From: JAJZQD01 sp021847735 | GTDB lineage: Bacteria > Bacillota > Thermincolia > Thermincolales > UBA2595 | DNA: 28,983 nt | NCBI GenBank assembly: GCA_027324025.1 | Contig: DAHVYW010000036.1 | Coordinates: 1 to 28,983 of the forward strand | Direction of reading: 5' to 3' | Shown here: positions 15,556 through 23,522 of the stretch, in pieces | Position numbering within the stretch: the first letter of the stretch is position 1 | How the letters are laid out: each line of letters starts with the position of its first letter | Made by a program: the position numbers and the translations under genes | Notes under the pieces: model-generated | Seen by the model: only the letters and a program-made list of their open reading frames with translations | The model's database searches: none | Told to the model about the DNA's origin: nothing

Positions 15556-17310
15556 TTAACTGTACTTATATTGTTCCCATTCCTGAGTTACTACATCAAC
15601 GAGGCTGTTTTTGTCAAGTTCATCAACAATATAGAGGTTGCCCTTCCCGATGGTGGAGAGTTCGGTCATATACTCTTCATTAGGGATTACTCCTATACAG
15701 ACCAGCCTGATTTTATTTTCGGCAATCATCTTAGCGGCCTTCAAGGCATCTTTTTGAGCATCTGTGGTCCACAACGGGAAGTTGGGGATACCGTCGGTTA
15801 TTAATACCAGCAAGGGGTTGCGAGCCCGTTTCCGCTTGATTAAATTGATGCTTTCCACTATTCCCTTGGCCAGGGGAGTTAACCCTTCAGGTTGGACAGT
15901 GCGCAGGCCGTCCTGCAGCTTCTGATAGTTCTTGGTAAAGGGTACAACTACCTGGGCGGACATTTCCTGGAAAACCACCACACTAACCTTTTCTTTGGAG
16001 GTCAAGAGGAAGTGCTCCGCTAAATAAGATACGGCCCTTAGCTTTTCCCCGACCATACTGCCGCTGCAGTCAATGGCAATACATGTGTCGATGGGGGCAA
16101 AAGATTTTTTGCCGTATACCTTGATGTCCTTTTTTTCAATTGTCATATGGGTCCGGCCTTCCAGGTAACTGCGGACTGAAGCGTTTACAACGGTTTCCGG
16201 TATGGCGATATCACTCAGCCAGGCCCGGTCAGGCTGGCTTACCACCTTCTTATGGTCAGTAAGCTGGCTCTTTCTGGACTTAAGCTCCGAATTCCGGTAT
16301 GTCCGGTAATTGTGCCGGACAATCTGGTACCGGCGGATAGACTTTCTGACTTGGGCTTCCAGTTCTTTTTGGTGGTTTCTGATAAAATCGCGGATAGCCT
16401 TGCCATCATCCGTCAGAATAGAGGCAAGCCTGCCCTTTTTGATAAGGTTGTGGTTGGACAGGTCCAGCAGGGTTTGCTTCAGGTCCCCGTCGCCGTGTTT
16501 CTTGGCAAAGGACCCCAAGAATATATTCCCTGCGGTGGTGAGGGATTCCAGGAACCTGGCAGCCTCTTCCACACTCCCAAAGGCACAGGCCAGGTTCATG
16601 ATTATCTGCAAGCGGTTTTGCTGGGCACGATATTTCTGCGATTCGGGTGAATTAAAACCTGGCAGGCCTAAACCTATTCCCAGACCGGGCCTGGTTTCTA
16701 TTTCTTTTTCACAATGGATGATTTTTTCCACTCGCCTGATTTCAAAGCCCTGGTTCATGATGGCTTGTTCCACAGCGTCAGCAATAAACAGCAAACTGTC
16801 ATAAAACTGGGGCTTCACCGTGAATAACAGGTGGACGTGGGTTTCCGGCTTTCTGGCCTTTGCCGGGATCAGTTCCACTGTACGGCTGGCCAAATCGAAA
16901 ACGCTTCCTTTGCCCCCTGCGGTCCTTAGAAGAATACGCTGAGCCATATATTTTGTCAATTCTGTAATCCTGTCTTTTGAAAACTCATCGCTCTTTTCTT
17001 CCTGCAGTTTTCGGAAGTAGCCGTCTACTCCGTCCCATATCCGCCTGGCTACGAACACTGGGTCCAGGCTGGCTGGCTCATGAAATACGTCCATATGCAG
17101 CATGAGGTCGTCTTCCGTCTGCTGCAGGTAGTAACGTCCTGCATCCTGGTCAGTGTATATGCGGATGTCGCCCGGGGTCCTGGGGTCATTACCGTGAAGT
17201 TTACGGCTGACAACGGTAGTTTCTCCTAAACGTACGCCCTGATTCTTTCTAAAGTACGCGCTCAGGTACTTTTCGAGGGTCATCCTTTGTTGTCTTTCGG
17301 AATATTCCAA
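15556..17310 (-). CDS. VWA-domain protein, ChlD/BchD-like MIDAS (copy 1, distal)
   Basis: A 584-residue soluble protein. The C-terminal von Willebrand A domain (about 405-575) has a complete MIDAS: Asp414-x-Ser416-x-Ser418 (DCSGS), Thr478 (GLTPLAKG) and Asp506 (ITDGIPN), close to the D subunit of magnesium chelatase. The N-terminal 400 residues are not recognisable; they hold an ETHVHLLF region, a glycine-rich GLGIGLGLPGF loop at about 209-219, and a basic helical stretch at 305-350. The start is TTG at 17310 with a GGGGG-type site, aligning exactly with its paralogue. It lies 36 nt after that paralogue in one transcription unit with the AAA+ gene. Probable role: metal-dependent adaptor or substrate-remodelling partner of that ATPase. 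Confidence 0.8.
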   Translation of the reverse strand: MEYSERQQRMTLEKYLSAYFRKNQGVRLGETTVVSRKLHGNDPRTPGDIRIYTDQDAGRYYLQQTEDDLMLHMDVFHEPASLDPVFVARRIWDGVDGYFRKLQEEKSDEFSKDRITELTKYMAQRILLRTAGGKGSVFDLASRTVELIPAKARKPETHVHLLFTVKPQFYDSLLFIADAVEQAIMNQGFEIRRVEKIIHCEKEIETRPGLGIGLGLPGFNSPESQKYRAQQNRLQIIMNLACAFGSVEEAARFLESLTTAGNIFLGSFAKKHGDGDLKQTLLDLSNHNLIKKGRLASILTDDGKAIRDFIRNHQKELEAQVRKSIRRYQIVRHNYRTYRNSELKSRKSQLTDHKKVVSQPDRAWLSDIAIPETVVNASVRSYLEGRTHMTIEKKDIKVYGKKSFAPIDTCIAIDCSGSMVGEKLRAVSYLAEHFLLTSKEKVSVVVFQEMSAQVVVPFTKNYQKLQDGLRTVQPEGLTPLAKGIVESINLIKRKRARNPLLVLITDGIPNFPLWTTDAQKDALKAAKMIAENKIRLVCIGVIPNEEYMTELSTIGKGNLYIVDELDKNSLVDVVTQEWEQYKYS

Positions 17311-17346
17311 GGGTTTTGCCCCCTTTTAGCGGACTAAGGATAAAGC

Positions 17347-19098
17347 TTAGGATTTATATTGTTTCCACTCCTGGGTTACTACATCTACCAGGCTGTTTTT
17401 GTCAAGTTCATCAACAACATAAAGATTGCCCTGACCAATTGAGGCCAATTCCTCCATGAAACTTTCGTTGGGAATGACCCCTATACAAACAAGTCTGATT
17501 TTATTTTCGGCAATCATCCCAGCGGCTTTGAGGGCATCTTTTTTGGCATCTATCGTCCACAGCGGGTAGTTGGGCAGGCCGTCTGTAATCAGGATCAGTA
17601 AGGGGTTGCGGGCCCGCTTCTTCTTGATTAAATTAATGCTTTCCACTATTCCCTTGGCCAGCGGAGTTAACCCTTCGGGTTGGATAGTCCGGAGGCCGTC
17701 CTGCAACTTCTGATAGTTTTTGGTAAAGGGGACAACTACCCGGGCACCTGTTTCCTGGAAGGCCACTACGCTTACCTTTTCTTTTGAGGTTAGCAGGAAG
17801 TGTTCGGCTAAATAAGATACGGCCCTTATCTTTTCCCCGACCATACTGCCGCTGCAGTCAATGGCTATCAATGTATCGATTGGGGCAAAGGACTTTTTAC
17901 CGAATACCTTGATATCTTTTTTCTTGATGGTCATACGGGGTTCGCCTTCCAGGTAACTGCGGGCTGAAGCGCTTACGACGGTTTCCGGAATAGCGATATC
18001 GCTTACCCAAGCCTGATCCACCTGATTGACCACCTTCTTATGGTCAGTCAGCTGGCTTTTCCGTGACTTAAGCTCTGAATTCCGGTAGGTCCGGTAATTG
18101 TGCTTGACAATCTGGTACCGGCGGATAGACTTTCTGACCTGGGCTTCCAGTTCTTTTTGATGGTTTCTGATAAAGTCGCGGATAGCTTTGCCTTCATCTG
18201 TTAGAATAAAGGCAAATCTGCCCTTTTTTACGAGATTCTGATTCGACAGATCGAGTAGGGTCTGTTTCAGATCCCCGTCACCGTGTTTCTTGGCAAAGGA
18301 CCCTAAGAATATATTCCCTGCAGTAGTGAGGGACTCCAGGAACCTGGCGGCATCTTCAACACTCCCGAAAGCGCCGGCCAGGTTCATGATTATCTGCAAA
18401 CGGTTCTGTTGGGCACGATATCCCTGCGCTTCCGGTGAATTAAAACCCGGCAGGCCCAAACCTATCCCCAGGCCTGACTTGGTTTCCATTTCTTTTTCAC
18501 AGTGAATGATTTTTTCCACCCGCCTGATTTCAAAACCCTGGTTCCCAATAGCCTGCTCAACGGCGTCGGCAATAAACAGCAAACTGTCAAAAAACTTGGG
18601 TTCTACTGAAAACAGAAGGTGGACGTGGGTTTCTGGCTTTCTGGCCTTCTCAGGCACCAGTTCCACACTACGGCTGGACAGCTCAAATATATTTCCCGTT
18701 CCGCCGGCAGTCCTGAGAATAATTCGTTGGGCCAGGTTTCTTGTCAATTCCGTAACCTTGTCTTTTGAATATTCGGTACGGTTTTCGTCCCGTAGTTGGA
18801 GGAAGTAGCTTTCAACACCCTGCCATATCCGCCTGGCGACATAAACCGGGTCAAGGCTTGCGGGTTCGTGAAAGACATCCATGTGCAGAACCAGATTATC
18901 ATCATTTTCCTTGAGGTAATAGCGTCCGGCATCCTGATCCGTGTAAATCCGGATTTCACCTGGGGCTTTGGGGTCGTTTCCGTGGACTTTGTGGCTTAGA
19001 ACCGTAGTCTCCCCCAAACGCACACCCTGATTCTTTACAAAGTACGCGCTTAGGTAGTGTTCAAGAGTCATTCTGCGGTGTCTTTCGGAGTATTCCAA
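17347..19098 (-). CDS. VWA-domain protein, ChlD/BchD-like MIDAS (copy 2, proximal)
   Basis: A 583-residue paralogue of the downstream VWA protein, alignable from end to end without a gap; by hand I count about 93 substitutions (roughly 84% identity). The MIDAS is intact at the same positions (Asp414, Ser416, Ser418, Thr478, Asp506). The frame is open further upstream to 19152, but TTG at 19098 is chosen because AAAGGAGGG lies 8 nt before it and the protein then begins MEYSER exactly like copy 1. Substitutions cluster at 1-150 and 351-400, while 151-350 and 401-500 are almost unchanged. The two copies may form a mixed ring or serve different targets. Confidence 0.8.
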   Translation of the reverse strand: MEYSERHRRMTLEHYLSAYFVKNQGVRLGETTVLSHKVHGNDPKAPGEIRIYTDQDAGRYYLKENDDNLVLHMDVFHEPASLDPVYVARRIWQGVESYFLQLRDENRTEYSKDKVTELTRNLAQRIILRTAGGTGNIFELSSRSVELVPEKARKPETHVHLLFSVEPKFFDSLLFIADAVEQAIGNQGFEIRRVEKIIHCEKEMETKSGLGIGLGLPGFNSPEAQGYRAQQNRLQIIMNLAGAFGSVEDAARFLESLTTAGNIFLGSFAKKHGDGDLKQTLLDLSNQNLVKKGRFAFILTDEGKAIRDFIRNHQKELEAQVRKSIRRYQIVKHNYRTYRNSELKSRKSQLTDHKKVVNQVDQAWVSDIAIPETVVSASARSYLEGEPRMTIKKKDIKVFGKKSFAPIDTLIAIDCSGSMVGEKIRAVSYLAEHFLLTSKEKVSVVAFQETGARVVVPFTKNYQKLQDGLRTIQPEGLTPLAKGIVESINLIKKKRARNPLLILITDGLPNYPLWTIDAKKDALKAAGMIAENKIRLVCIGVIPNESFMEELASIGQGNLYVVDELDKNSLVDVVTQEWKQYKS

Positions 19099-19183
19099 GG
19101 CTCTTGCCCTCCTTTCTGCTGCCAGGGGAAACGAAATCCTGCCAAAAAACAAAAACCTATTATTTAATGCAGGATATAATGAT

Positions 19184-19201
19184 GGCCGGGTAGCCCCGGC
19201 C
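19184..19201 (-). other. GC-rich hairpin between the AAA+ gene and the first VWA gene
   Basis: Perfect 7-bp stem GGCCGGG/CCCGGCC with a 4-nt loop, in the 110-nt gap after the AAA+ stop codon. On the minus strand it is followed by ATCATTATATCC, not a T run. It may be a partial terminator or an mRNA-stabilising stem that sets the ATPase to VWA ratio; that is inference. Confidence 0.5.
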
Positions 19202-19208
19202 TAGACTG

Positions 19209-20576
19209 TTATTTAAAGTCTCCTTCTGATTTTACCAATTCGTCCAGATTCAAGTCCGGAAGCCTTTTGGCCTTATTAAGCGGTGATGCTTTGACAGGGT
19301 CATTACTGGAAGTTTCCTCTGCCGGTTTTTCCTGTTTCCCGGTAAAGAGTTGTTTCAAGGGTTTAAAAAACGATTTATCTTCTTTGACAGCAGCCGGTTC
19401 GGGTTCGAAATTCACTTCGGCTAAACTGCTGTTGATAGCCGGTTCATACTCGGAAAAAGAAGTCTCGGGTTCTTTTTTTTTATTTTGGGAAGAAAAGTTC
19501 ATGGCCGGGGGAGCGTTATCTCCGCCACTGGGTCTGGAGTCGGAAGAATTCATAATCTTAGTCAGGGTTTCCACATCCACCCTGTGTTTCAGGGCCAGGG
19601 GAATGACTTTTAGGATGTCGCTTACCAGCAACTGATCCCGTTGTCTTAGGGCGCAATGTAGAATAGCTGCATGCTGAATTGCCTCAATCGCCCGGAAACT
19701 TTCCAGGTTGTATTTTACGTAAAGCCTGGCAATAAAGTTCCGGAGGAAGTCCGGCATGGTAAGAGATTCAAACTTTTTCGCTATCAAGGCCATTTCTTTC
19801 AGGAGGCGGGCCGAATGGTCTACGGACCTTTTTGCAATATTTTCTGCGCCAAGCCGTCTCTGTTCACTTTGTACCAGGATGTCGGCGATGGCATCAGGGT
19901 TAGTAGTCCGACCCATTTCAACCACAAGGTCAAACCGGTCTGAGAGCTGTCTTCTGATTTCCTGTAACGGTCCGGGTTCCTCGTCGGGGTTAGAGGCTGC
20001 CCATACCGATACCTGAACAGGCAGTTCTACTACCGGTAATCCCGTTTCTTCAATTTGTACACGACCGGGTTTAGTTCCCATCACGTCAAGCAAAATATCT
20101 GTTATCTCCGGGGAAGTGTCGGCCAGCCGGTTTATTTCATCTATAAAGATAACTCCCCGATGGGCTTGCGGGATAATCCCCGGCAACAAAGCCGCTTCAG
20201 GGTTGGCGGAATTTGTGATTTTCTGTAAATCGATACTGCCGGCAATGGTCCCGATTTTGGCGGAATGAGATATCTCCAGGAAGGGACGCGGTACTGTTTC
20301 ATTCCCCAACGACTCAAGCTCTTCCTTTGACAGGTGCCTGTGGTTAGGGCAGTGGGGATTTTCAGGGTCACAGTTATACAGGCAGTTTTTAATCCGTACG
20401 ATAGGAGGCATAATCTGACGGGCGGCCCGCATAATCGTCGTTTTACCCGTCCCCCTCAATCCTTCGGCATGTAAATGAAGGGGAACATTCCATAACATAG
20501 AAATAATCGCCATCTCAACAACCTCAAACAGGGTGTTGTTGCCGTCATGGCGGGCTAACTCGGTATAGGATTTCAT
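19209..20576 (-). CDS. ChlI/BchI-type AAA+ ATPase
   Basis: A 455-residue AAA+ ATPase of the magnesium-chelatase I-subunit family. Walker A GLRGTGKT is at 39-46 and Walker B VIFIDE at 142-147; SNPDEE and RRQLSDRFDLVVEM are the sensor and arginine-finger regions. A Cys/His group, Cys65-x3-Cys69-x6-Cys76 with His79, lies between the Walker motifs in the place where ChlI proteins carry a CDP-type loop. The last 100 residues (about 350-455) are polar and low in complexity, probably disordered, and absent from ordinary ChlI. ATG with GGAGGAAGG upstream. It heads a minus-strand operon with two VWA genes. No ChlH/CobN subunit is in the window, so a true metal chelatase is unlikely; a remodelling complex is the better guess. 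Confidence 0.82.
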   Translation of the reverse strand: MKSYTELARHDGNNTLFEVVEMAIISMLWNVPLHLHAEGLRGTGKTTIMRAARQIMPPIVRIKNCLYNCDPENPHCPNHRHLSKEELESLGNETVPRPFLEISHSAKIGTIAGSIDLQKITNSANPEAALLPGIIPQAHRGVIFIDEINRLADTSPEITDILLDVMGTKPGRVQIEETGLPVVELPVQVSVWAASNPDEEPGPLQEIRRQLSDRFDLVVEMGRTTNPDAIADILVQSEQRRLGAENIAKRSVDHSARLLKEMALIAKKFESLTMPDFLRNFIARLYVKYNLESFRAIEAIQHAAILHCALRQRDQLLVSDILKVIPLALKHRVDVETLTKIMNSSDSRPSGGDNAPPAMNFSSQNKKKEPETSFSEYEPAINSSLAEVNFEPEPAAVKEDKSFFKPLKQLFTGKQEKPAEETSSNDPVKASPLNKAKRLPDLNLDELVKSEGDFK

Positions 20577-20602
20577 TTACCTTCCTCCTGCCGGCACAGA
20601 GT

Positions 20603-20631
20603 TTTATAATAATTCCTTACACGAAAAACAA
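20603..20631 (-). promoter_or_regulatory. Promoter of the AAA+/VWA operon
   Basis: On the minus strand, TTGTTT (20631-20626), a 17-nt spacer and TATAAA (20608-20603), about 27 nt before the AAA+ start codon. It looks like a housekeeping sigma-A promoter. Confidence 0.65.
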
Positions 20632-20954
20632 CCTCGGTAAAATAAGGATTGAGATTGTGAAAAAAATTATAAAATTAGGAATGTTTATTAATTTTATGTA
20701 TATTTCTAATTATATCTAACTTACGGTCAAATATGCAACTAAAAAATATCCTAAAGGTTGTATTTAATGCTTTTACGGGCAATTACCGGTACTGGGAGTC
20801 AAAAATAATAAAATAGCCACGGTGAACGGTAAATTTCCGTTTTAAAAAACTTGTTGGCCAAAATCTAACAAATTTTCAAAAAAAAACACCTTAAGAGCAG
20901 GTAAAAGTATAAATAATGTCGAACCATTTTTCTAAGAGAGAGGAGTGAGAGCCA
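20632..20954. promoter_or_regulatory. A/T-rich divergent intergenic region with a sigma-H-like site before cheX
   Basis: This gap separates the minus-strand AAA+/VWA operon from cheX. It holds no gene that I can support. AACGG/CCGTT (about 20825-20841) forms a short hairpin. GCAGGTAAA (20897-20905), a 12-nt spacer and GTCGAAC (20918-20924) resemble the sigma-H pattern known from Bacillus (RNAGGAWWW, then RNNGAAT) with one mismatch in each element. I could not find a convincing sigma-A promoter for cheX. Confidence 0.35.
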
Positions 20955-21431
20955 GTGAAGGTTGAATTTATCAGCCCTTTCGTCAATTCTACAATAAAGG
21001 TTTTAGAAACTGAAATTGGCCGGCCTGTCCCCATTGAAAAAGGGCAGTTGACAATAGAAGCCTCTTCATATACATGCCAGGATGTAACGGTTTTGATTGG
21101 AGTAATTGGAGCCGTTCAGGGTATAGTAATGTATGGTATGTCCGAAAGAACTGCCAAAAACATTGTTTCTTCCTTTCTAAACGAACGGGTAGTAATATTT
21201 AATGAAATGGTGGAAAGCGCTGTAGCTGAAATGGGTAATGTCATCACCGGTATTGCCAGCACGGAGCTTGAAAAGGCCGGATATGCCTCAACTCTTGCAC
21301 CACCCACGGTAATTACGGGACGCGGGGTAGTTATTTCCACCATCAATATAAAAAGACTGCAGATTCCTCTCAAAACGGAGTTCGGTGATATAGAACTGGG
21401 CGTGGCATTACGGGAAAACAACTGGGCCTGA
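20955..21431 (+). CDS. cheX: CheX-like chemotaxis phosphatase
   Basis: A 158-residue CheC/CheX/FliY-family protein. The family removes phosphate from CheY-P to reset flagellar signalling. The catalytic Glu-x2-Asn motif is visible as Glu92 and Asn95 (AEMGNVITG), in the usual CheX position, and one such motif agrees with CheX rather than two-motif CheC. Length is normal. The start is GTG at 20955 after an AGGAG site. It is monocistronic, with its own terminator, and no other chemotaxis gene is in the window, so its partner response regulator must be elsewhere and may not be CheY. Confidence 0.85.
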   Translation: MKVEFISPFVNSTIKVLETEIGRPVPIEKGQLTIEASSYTCQDVTVLIGVIGAVQGIVMYGMSERTAKNIVSSFLNERVVIFNEMVESAVAEMGNVITGIASTELEKAGYASTLAPPTVITGRGVVISTINIKRLQIPLKTEFGDIELGVALRENNWA

Positions 21432-21447
21432 TTTATAAAGCTTCAAC

Positions 21448-21477
21448 AACAACTCCTTTTGGGGGTTGTTTTTTTAT
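21448..21477 (+). terminator. Intrinsic terminator after cheX
   Basis: AACAACTCC (21448-21456) pairs with GGGGTTGTT (21462-21470) with one G-U pair, followed by TTTTTA. Confidence 0.85.
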
Positions 21478-21491
21478 ATTTTACTAAGTTG

Positions 21492-21500
21492 TGGTATAAT
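21492..21500 (+). promoter_or_regulatory. Extended -10 promoter for coaX
   Basis: TGGTATAAT, an extended -10 with perfect TATAAT at 21495-21500. The -35 region at the right distance is only T-rich and overlaps the cheX terminator. Transcription would start about 65 nt before coaX. Confidence 0.55.
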
Positions 21501-21572
21501 TCTATTGAGATACGGTCGGACGTGATTTAATACCTAATCCTGGGTGTAAAATTGGAGGAAGGTGTTTGTTAG

Positions 21573-22346
21573 ATGATTCTGGTGGTAGATGTAGGAAACA
21601 CAAATATTGTCTTAGGTGTTTTTGAAGGCAAAAAACTTATTCAGAGCTGGAGAATCTCTACTAATAAGGACAAAACCGCAGACGAATACGGCATTCAAAT
21701 AAGAGTACTGTTTCAGTATTCCAATATAAAATATGAAAAAATCGAAGCAATTATCGTCTCGTCTGTGGTGCCGCCGGTTATGCCGGCCTTGGAAGGGATG
21801 ACGGTTAAATATTTTGGGATGAAACCGCTGATTGTCGGGCCGGGGGTCAAAACTGCCATGCCTATTAGATATGATAACCCCAAGGAAGTGGGCGCTGACC
21901 GGATTGTTAATGCTATAGCTGCTTTTGAACAATATGGCGGTCCTTTAATTATCGTGGATTTTGGGACGGCAACCACTTTTGACGCCATATCGAAAGAAGG
22001 TGAATACCTGGGCGGGGCCATTGCACCCGGTATTGGCATATCCACGGAAGCTCTTTACACCAGGGCGGCTAAACTGCCCAGGATTGAATTGGCCAAGCCT
22101 AAAACCGTTATCGGGAAAAATACAATAAGCAGCATGCAATCAGGAATTATATACGGCTTCGTTGGCCAGGCAGACGGAATTGTGACCCGAATGAAAAGAG
22201 AAATGGGTGGTGAGGCTTACGTTGTTGCCACCGGGGGGTTGGCTGAGCTAATCAGTAAGGAATCCGGTAATATTGACAAAGTTGATACTAACCTTACGCT
22301 GGAAGGGCTTAGAATAATTTACGACCGTAACAGGGAACCCGGTTAA
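21573..22346 (+). CDS. coaX: Type III pantothenate kinase
   Basis: Phosphorylates pantothenate, the first step from pantothenate to coenzyme A. The 257 residues show DVGNTNIVLGVF at the N-terminus (phosphate loop), GADRIVNA at about 106-113, IIVDFGTATTFD and GGAIAPGIGIS, all type III hallmarks (ASKHA fold, feedback-insensitive, needing a monovalent cation). ATG with GGAGGAAGG upstream. It lies 37 nt before dusB and probably shares its transcript. It complements the panB-panC-panD operon 12 kb upstream. Confidence 0.96.
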   Translation: MILVVDVGNTNIVLGVFEGKKLIQSWRISTNKDKTADEYGIQIRVLFQYSNIKYEKIEAIIVSSVVPPVMPALEGMTVKYFGMKPLIVGPGVKTAMPIRYDNPKEVGADRIVNAIAAFEQYGGPLIIVDFGTATTFDAISKEGEYLGGAIAPGIGISTEALYTRAAKLPRIELAKPKTVIGKNTISSMQSGIIYGFVGQADGIVTRMKREMGGEAYVVATGGLAELISKESGNIDKVDTNLTLEGLRIIYDRNREPG

Positions 22347-22383
22347 GACGGGCTTTGTTTTCAAAAACTCTGGAGGCAGATGC

Positions 22384-23364
22384 ATGATTATTGGCACCTT
22401 AAAACTTGATAACCCGGTTATTTCGGCTCCCATGTCAGGAATTTCCGACAAGGCTTTCCGCCTCTTGGCCAAAGAGGCCGGCTGTGGGCTAGTTTGTACC
22501 GAGATGATTAGTGTCAACGCATTGGCCTATGATAATGAGAAAACAAAATTTATGTTTGATTTGGCCGGCGAGGCAGGGCCAACCGGTGTTCAGATTTTTG
22601 GCAGTGACCCTGCCAGAATGGCTGAAGCAGCGGCCATTGTGAGAGACGCAGGCGCCGCCACGGTTGATATAAATATGGGTTGCCCCGCACCCAAAGTTGT
22701 CAAGAACCTGGAAGGCTGTGCCTTGATGACAGATCTACCGCTGGCCGGGAAAATAATTAACGCTGTCGTAAAATCGGTTGATGTTCCGGTAACGGTAAAG
22801 ATGCGAAAAGGATGGGACGAAGGTTCCGTCAATGCGGTGGAACTCGCTAAAATAGCTGAACAGTGCGGGGCCGCGGCGGTAACCGTTCATGGTCGCACCC
22901 GCGGCCAATTCTATACAGGCAAAGCAGACCGGAACATCATCGCCAAGGTCAAAAGTGCAGTGACAATTCCGGTCATTGGAAACGGTGATATATCAGAGCC
23001 TGCCGATGCCGTGCACATGTTCCGGCAAACAGGTTGTGACGCCGTCATGATTGGCCGGGGTGCGCTGGGTAACCCCTGGCTGTTCCAGCGAACTATTCAC
23101 TTGCTGCAAACAGGGGAAGAGACCCCGGGGCCAGGTTTTGGGGAAAAGATTGCGATGGCGGTGAGACATCTGAAGATGGCCGTCGGTTTTAAGGGAGAAA
23201 AAAGGGCGGTTAGGGAGATGCGTAAGCATATTGCCTGGTATTTAAAAGGTATCCGGGATTCATCCAGGGTGCGCGAGGCTGTCAACAAAGCTGCTACGGC
23301 TGATGAACTGGTTCAAATCCTCGAAGGTTACCGGGATTACCTTGAAGAGTCAGTTGCTAATTAA
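22384..23364 (+). CDS. dusB: tRNA-dihydrouridine synthase, DusB type
   Basis: FMN- and NADPH-dependent reduction of uridines in tRNA. The 326-residue protein has APMSGISDKAFR, VQIFGSDP, DINMGCPAPKV with the catalytic Cys100, KMRKGWDE, VHGRTRGQFYTG and MIGRGALGNPW, and a helical C-terminal RNA-binding part (about 240-326). ATG after GGAGG. Its stop codon lies inside the left arm of a 17-bp hairpin. Assignment to the DusB subgroup is based on overall resemblance to Gram-positive Dus proteins and on context. Confidence 0.93.
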   Translation: MIIGTLKLDNPVISAPMSGISDKAFRLLAKEAGCGLVCTEMISVNALAYDNEKTKFMFDLAGEAGPTGVQIFGSDPARMAEAAAIVRDAGAATVDINMGCPAPKVVKNLEGCALMTDLPLAGKIINAVVKSVDVPVTVKMRKGWDEGSVNAVELAKIAEQCGAAAVTVHGRTRGQFYTGKADRNIIAKVKSAVTIPVIGNGDISEPADAVHMFRQTGCDAVMIGRGALGNPWLFQRTIHLLQTGEETPGPGFGEKIAMAVRHLKMAVGFKGEKRAVREMRKHIAWYLKGIRDSSRVREAVNKAATADELVQILEGYRDYLEESVAN

Positions 23365-23399
23365 CGGGCCCACCCGAAACGAGGGTGGGCCCGTTAATT
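23359..23399. terminator. 17-bp perfect hairpin overlapping the dusB stop codon
   Basis: Arms 23359-23375 and 23383-23399 are perfectly complementary (core ACGGGCCCACCC), with a 7-nt loop GAAACGA. The T run expected of an intrinsic terminator is only ATTGACATTTT, so it may act mainly as a 3'-end stabiliser or a weak terminator. Confidence 0.65.
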
Positions 23400-23449
23400 G
23401 ACATTTTATGCCTTGCCTTCGGTGGAAAACTTTGCTAAAATAATAAAAG

Positions 23450-23476
23450 TATAATATGTACACAAAATTGTGCACA
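23450..23476 (+). promoter_or_regulatory. Promoter -10 and palindromic operator of the HTH operon
   Basis: TATAAT at 23450-23455 is followed at once by the inverted repeat TGTACACAA (23457-23465) / TTGTGCACA (23468-23476), arms of 9 with one mismatch and a 2-bp centre. The repeat covers the expected transcription start. The -35 is poor (TTTGCT at 23431-23436 is too close). The symmetry suits a dimeric HTH repressor, most simply the product of the first gene. Confidence 0.6.
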
Positions 23477-23522
23477 TAATAGTACCTTGAACTGGATAGA
23501 ATAGGTTTACAGGGGGTTGAAG

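Noticed and set aside
19099..19152. 18-residue N-terminal extension of the proximal VWA protein
   Set aside because: The paralogue starts at the equivalent of 19098, and AAAGGAGGG sits just before that TTG.
15556..20576. Magnesium or cobalt chelatase operon
   Set aside because: The I-like and VWA parts are there, but the large tetrapyrrole-binding subunit and any chlorophyll or cobalamin synthesis genes are absent from the window.
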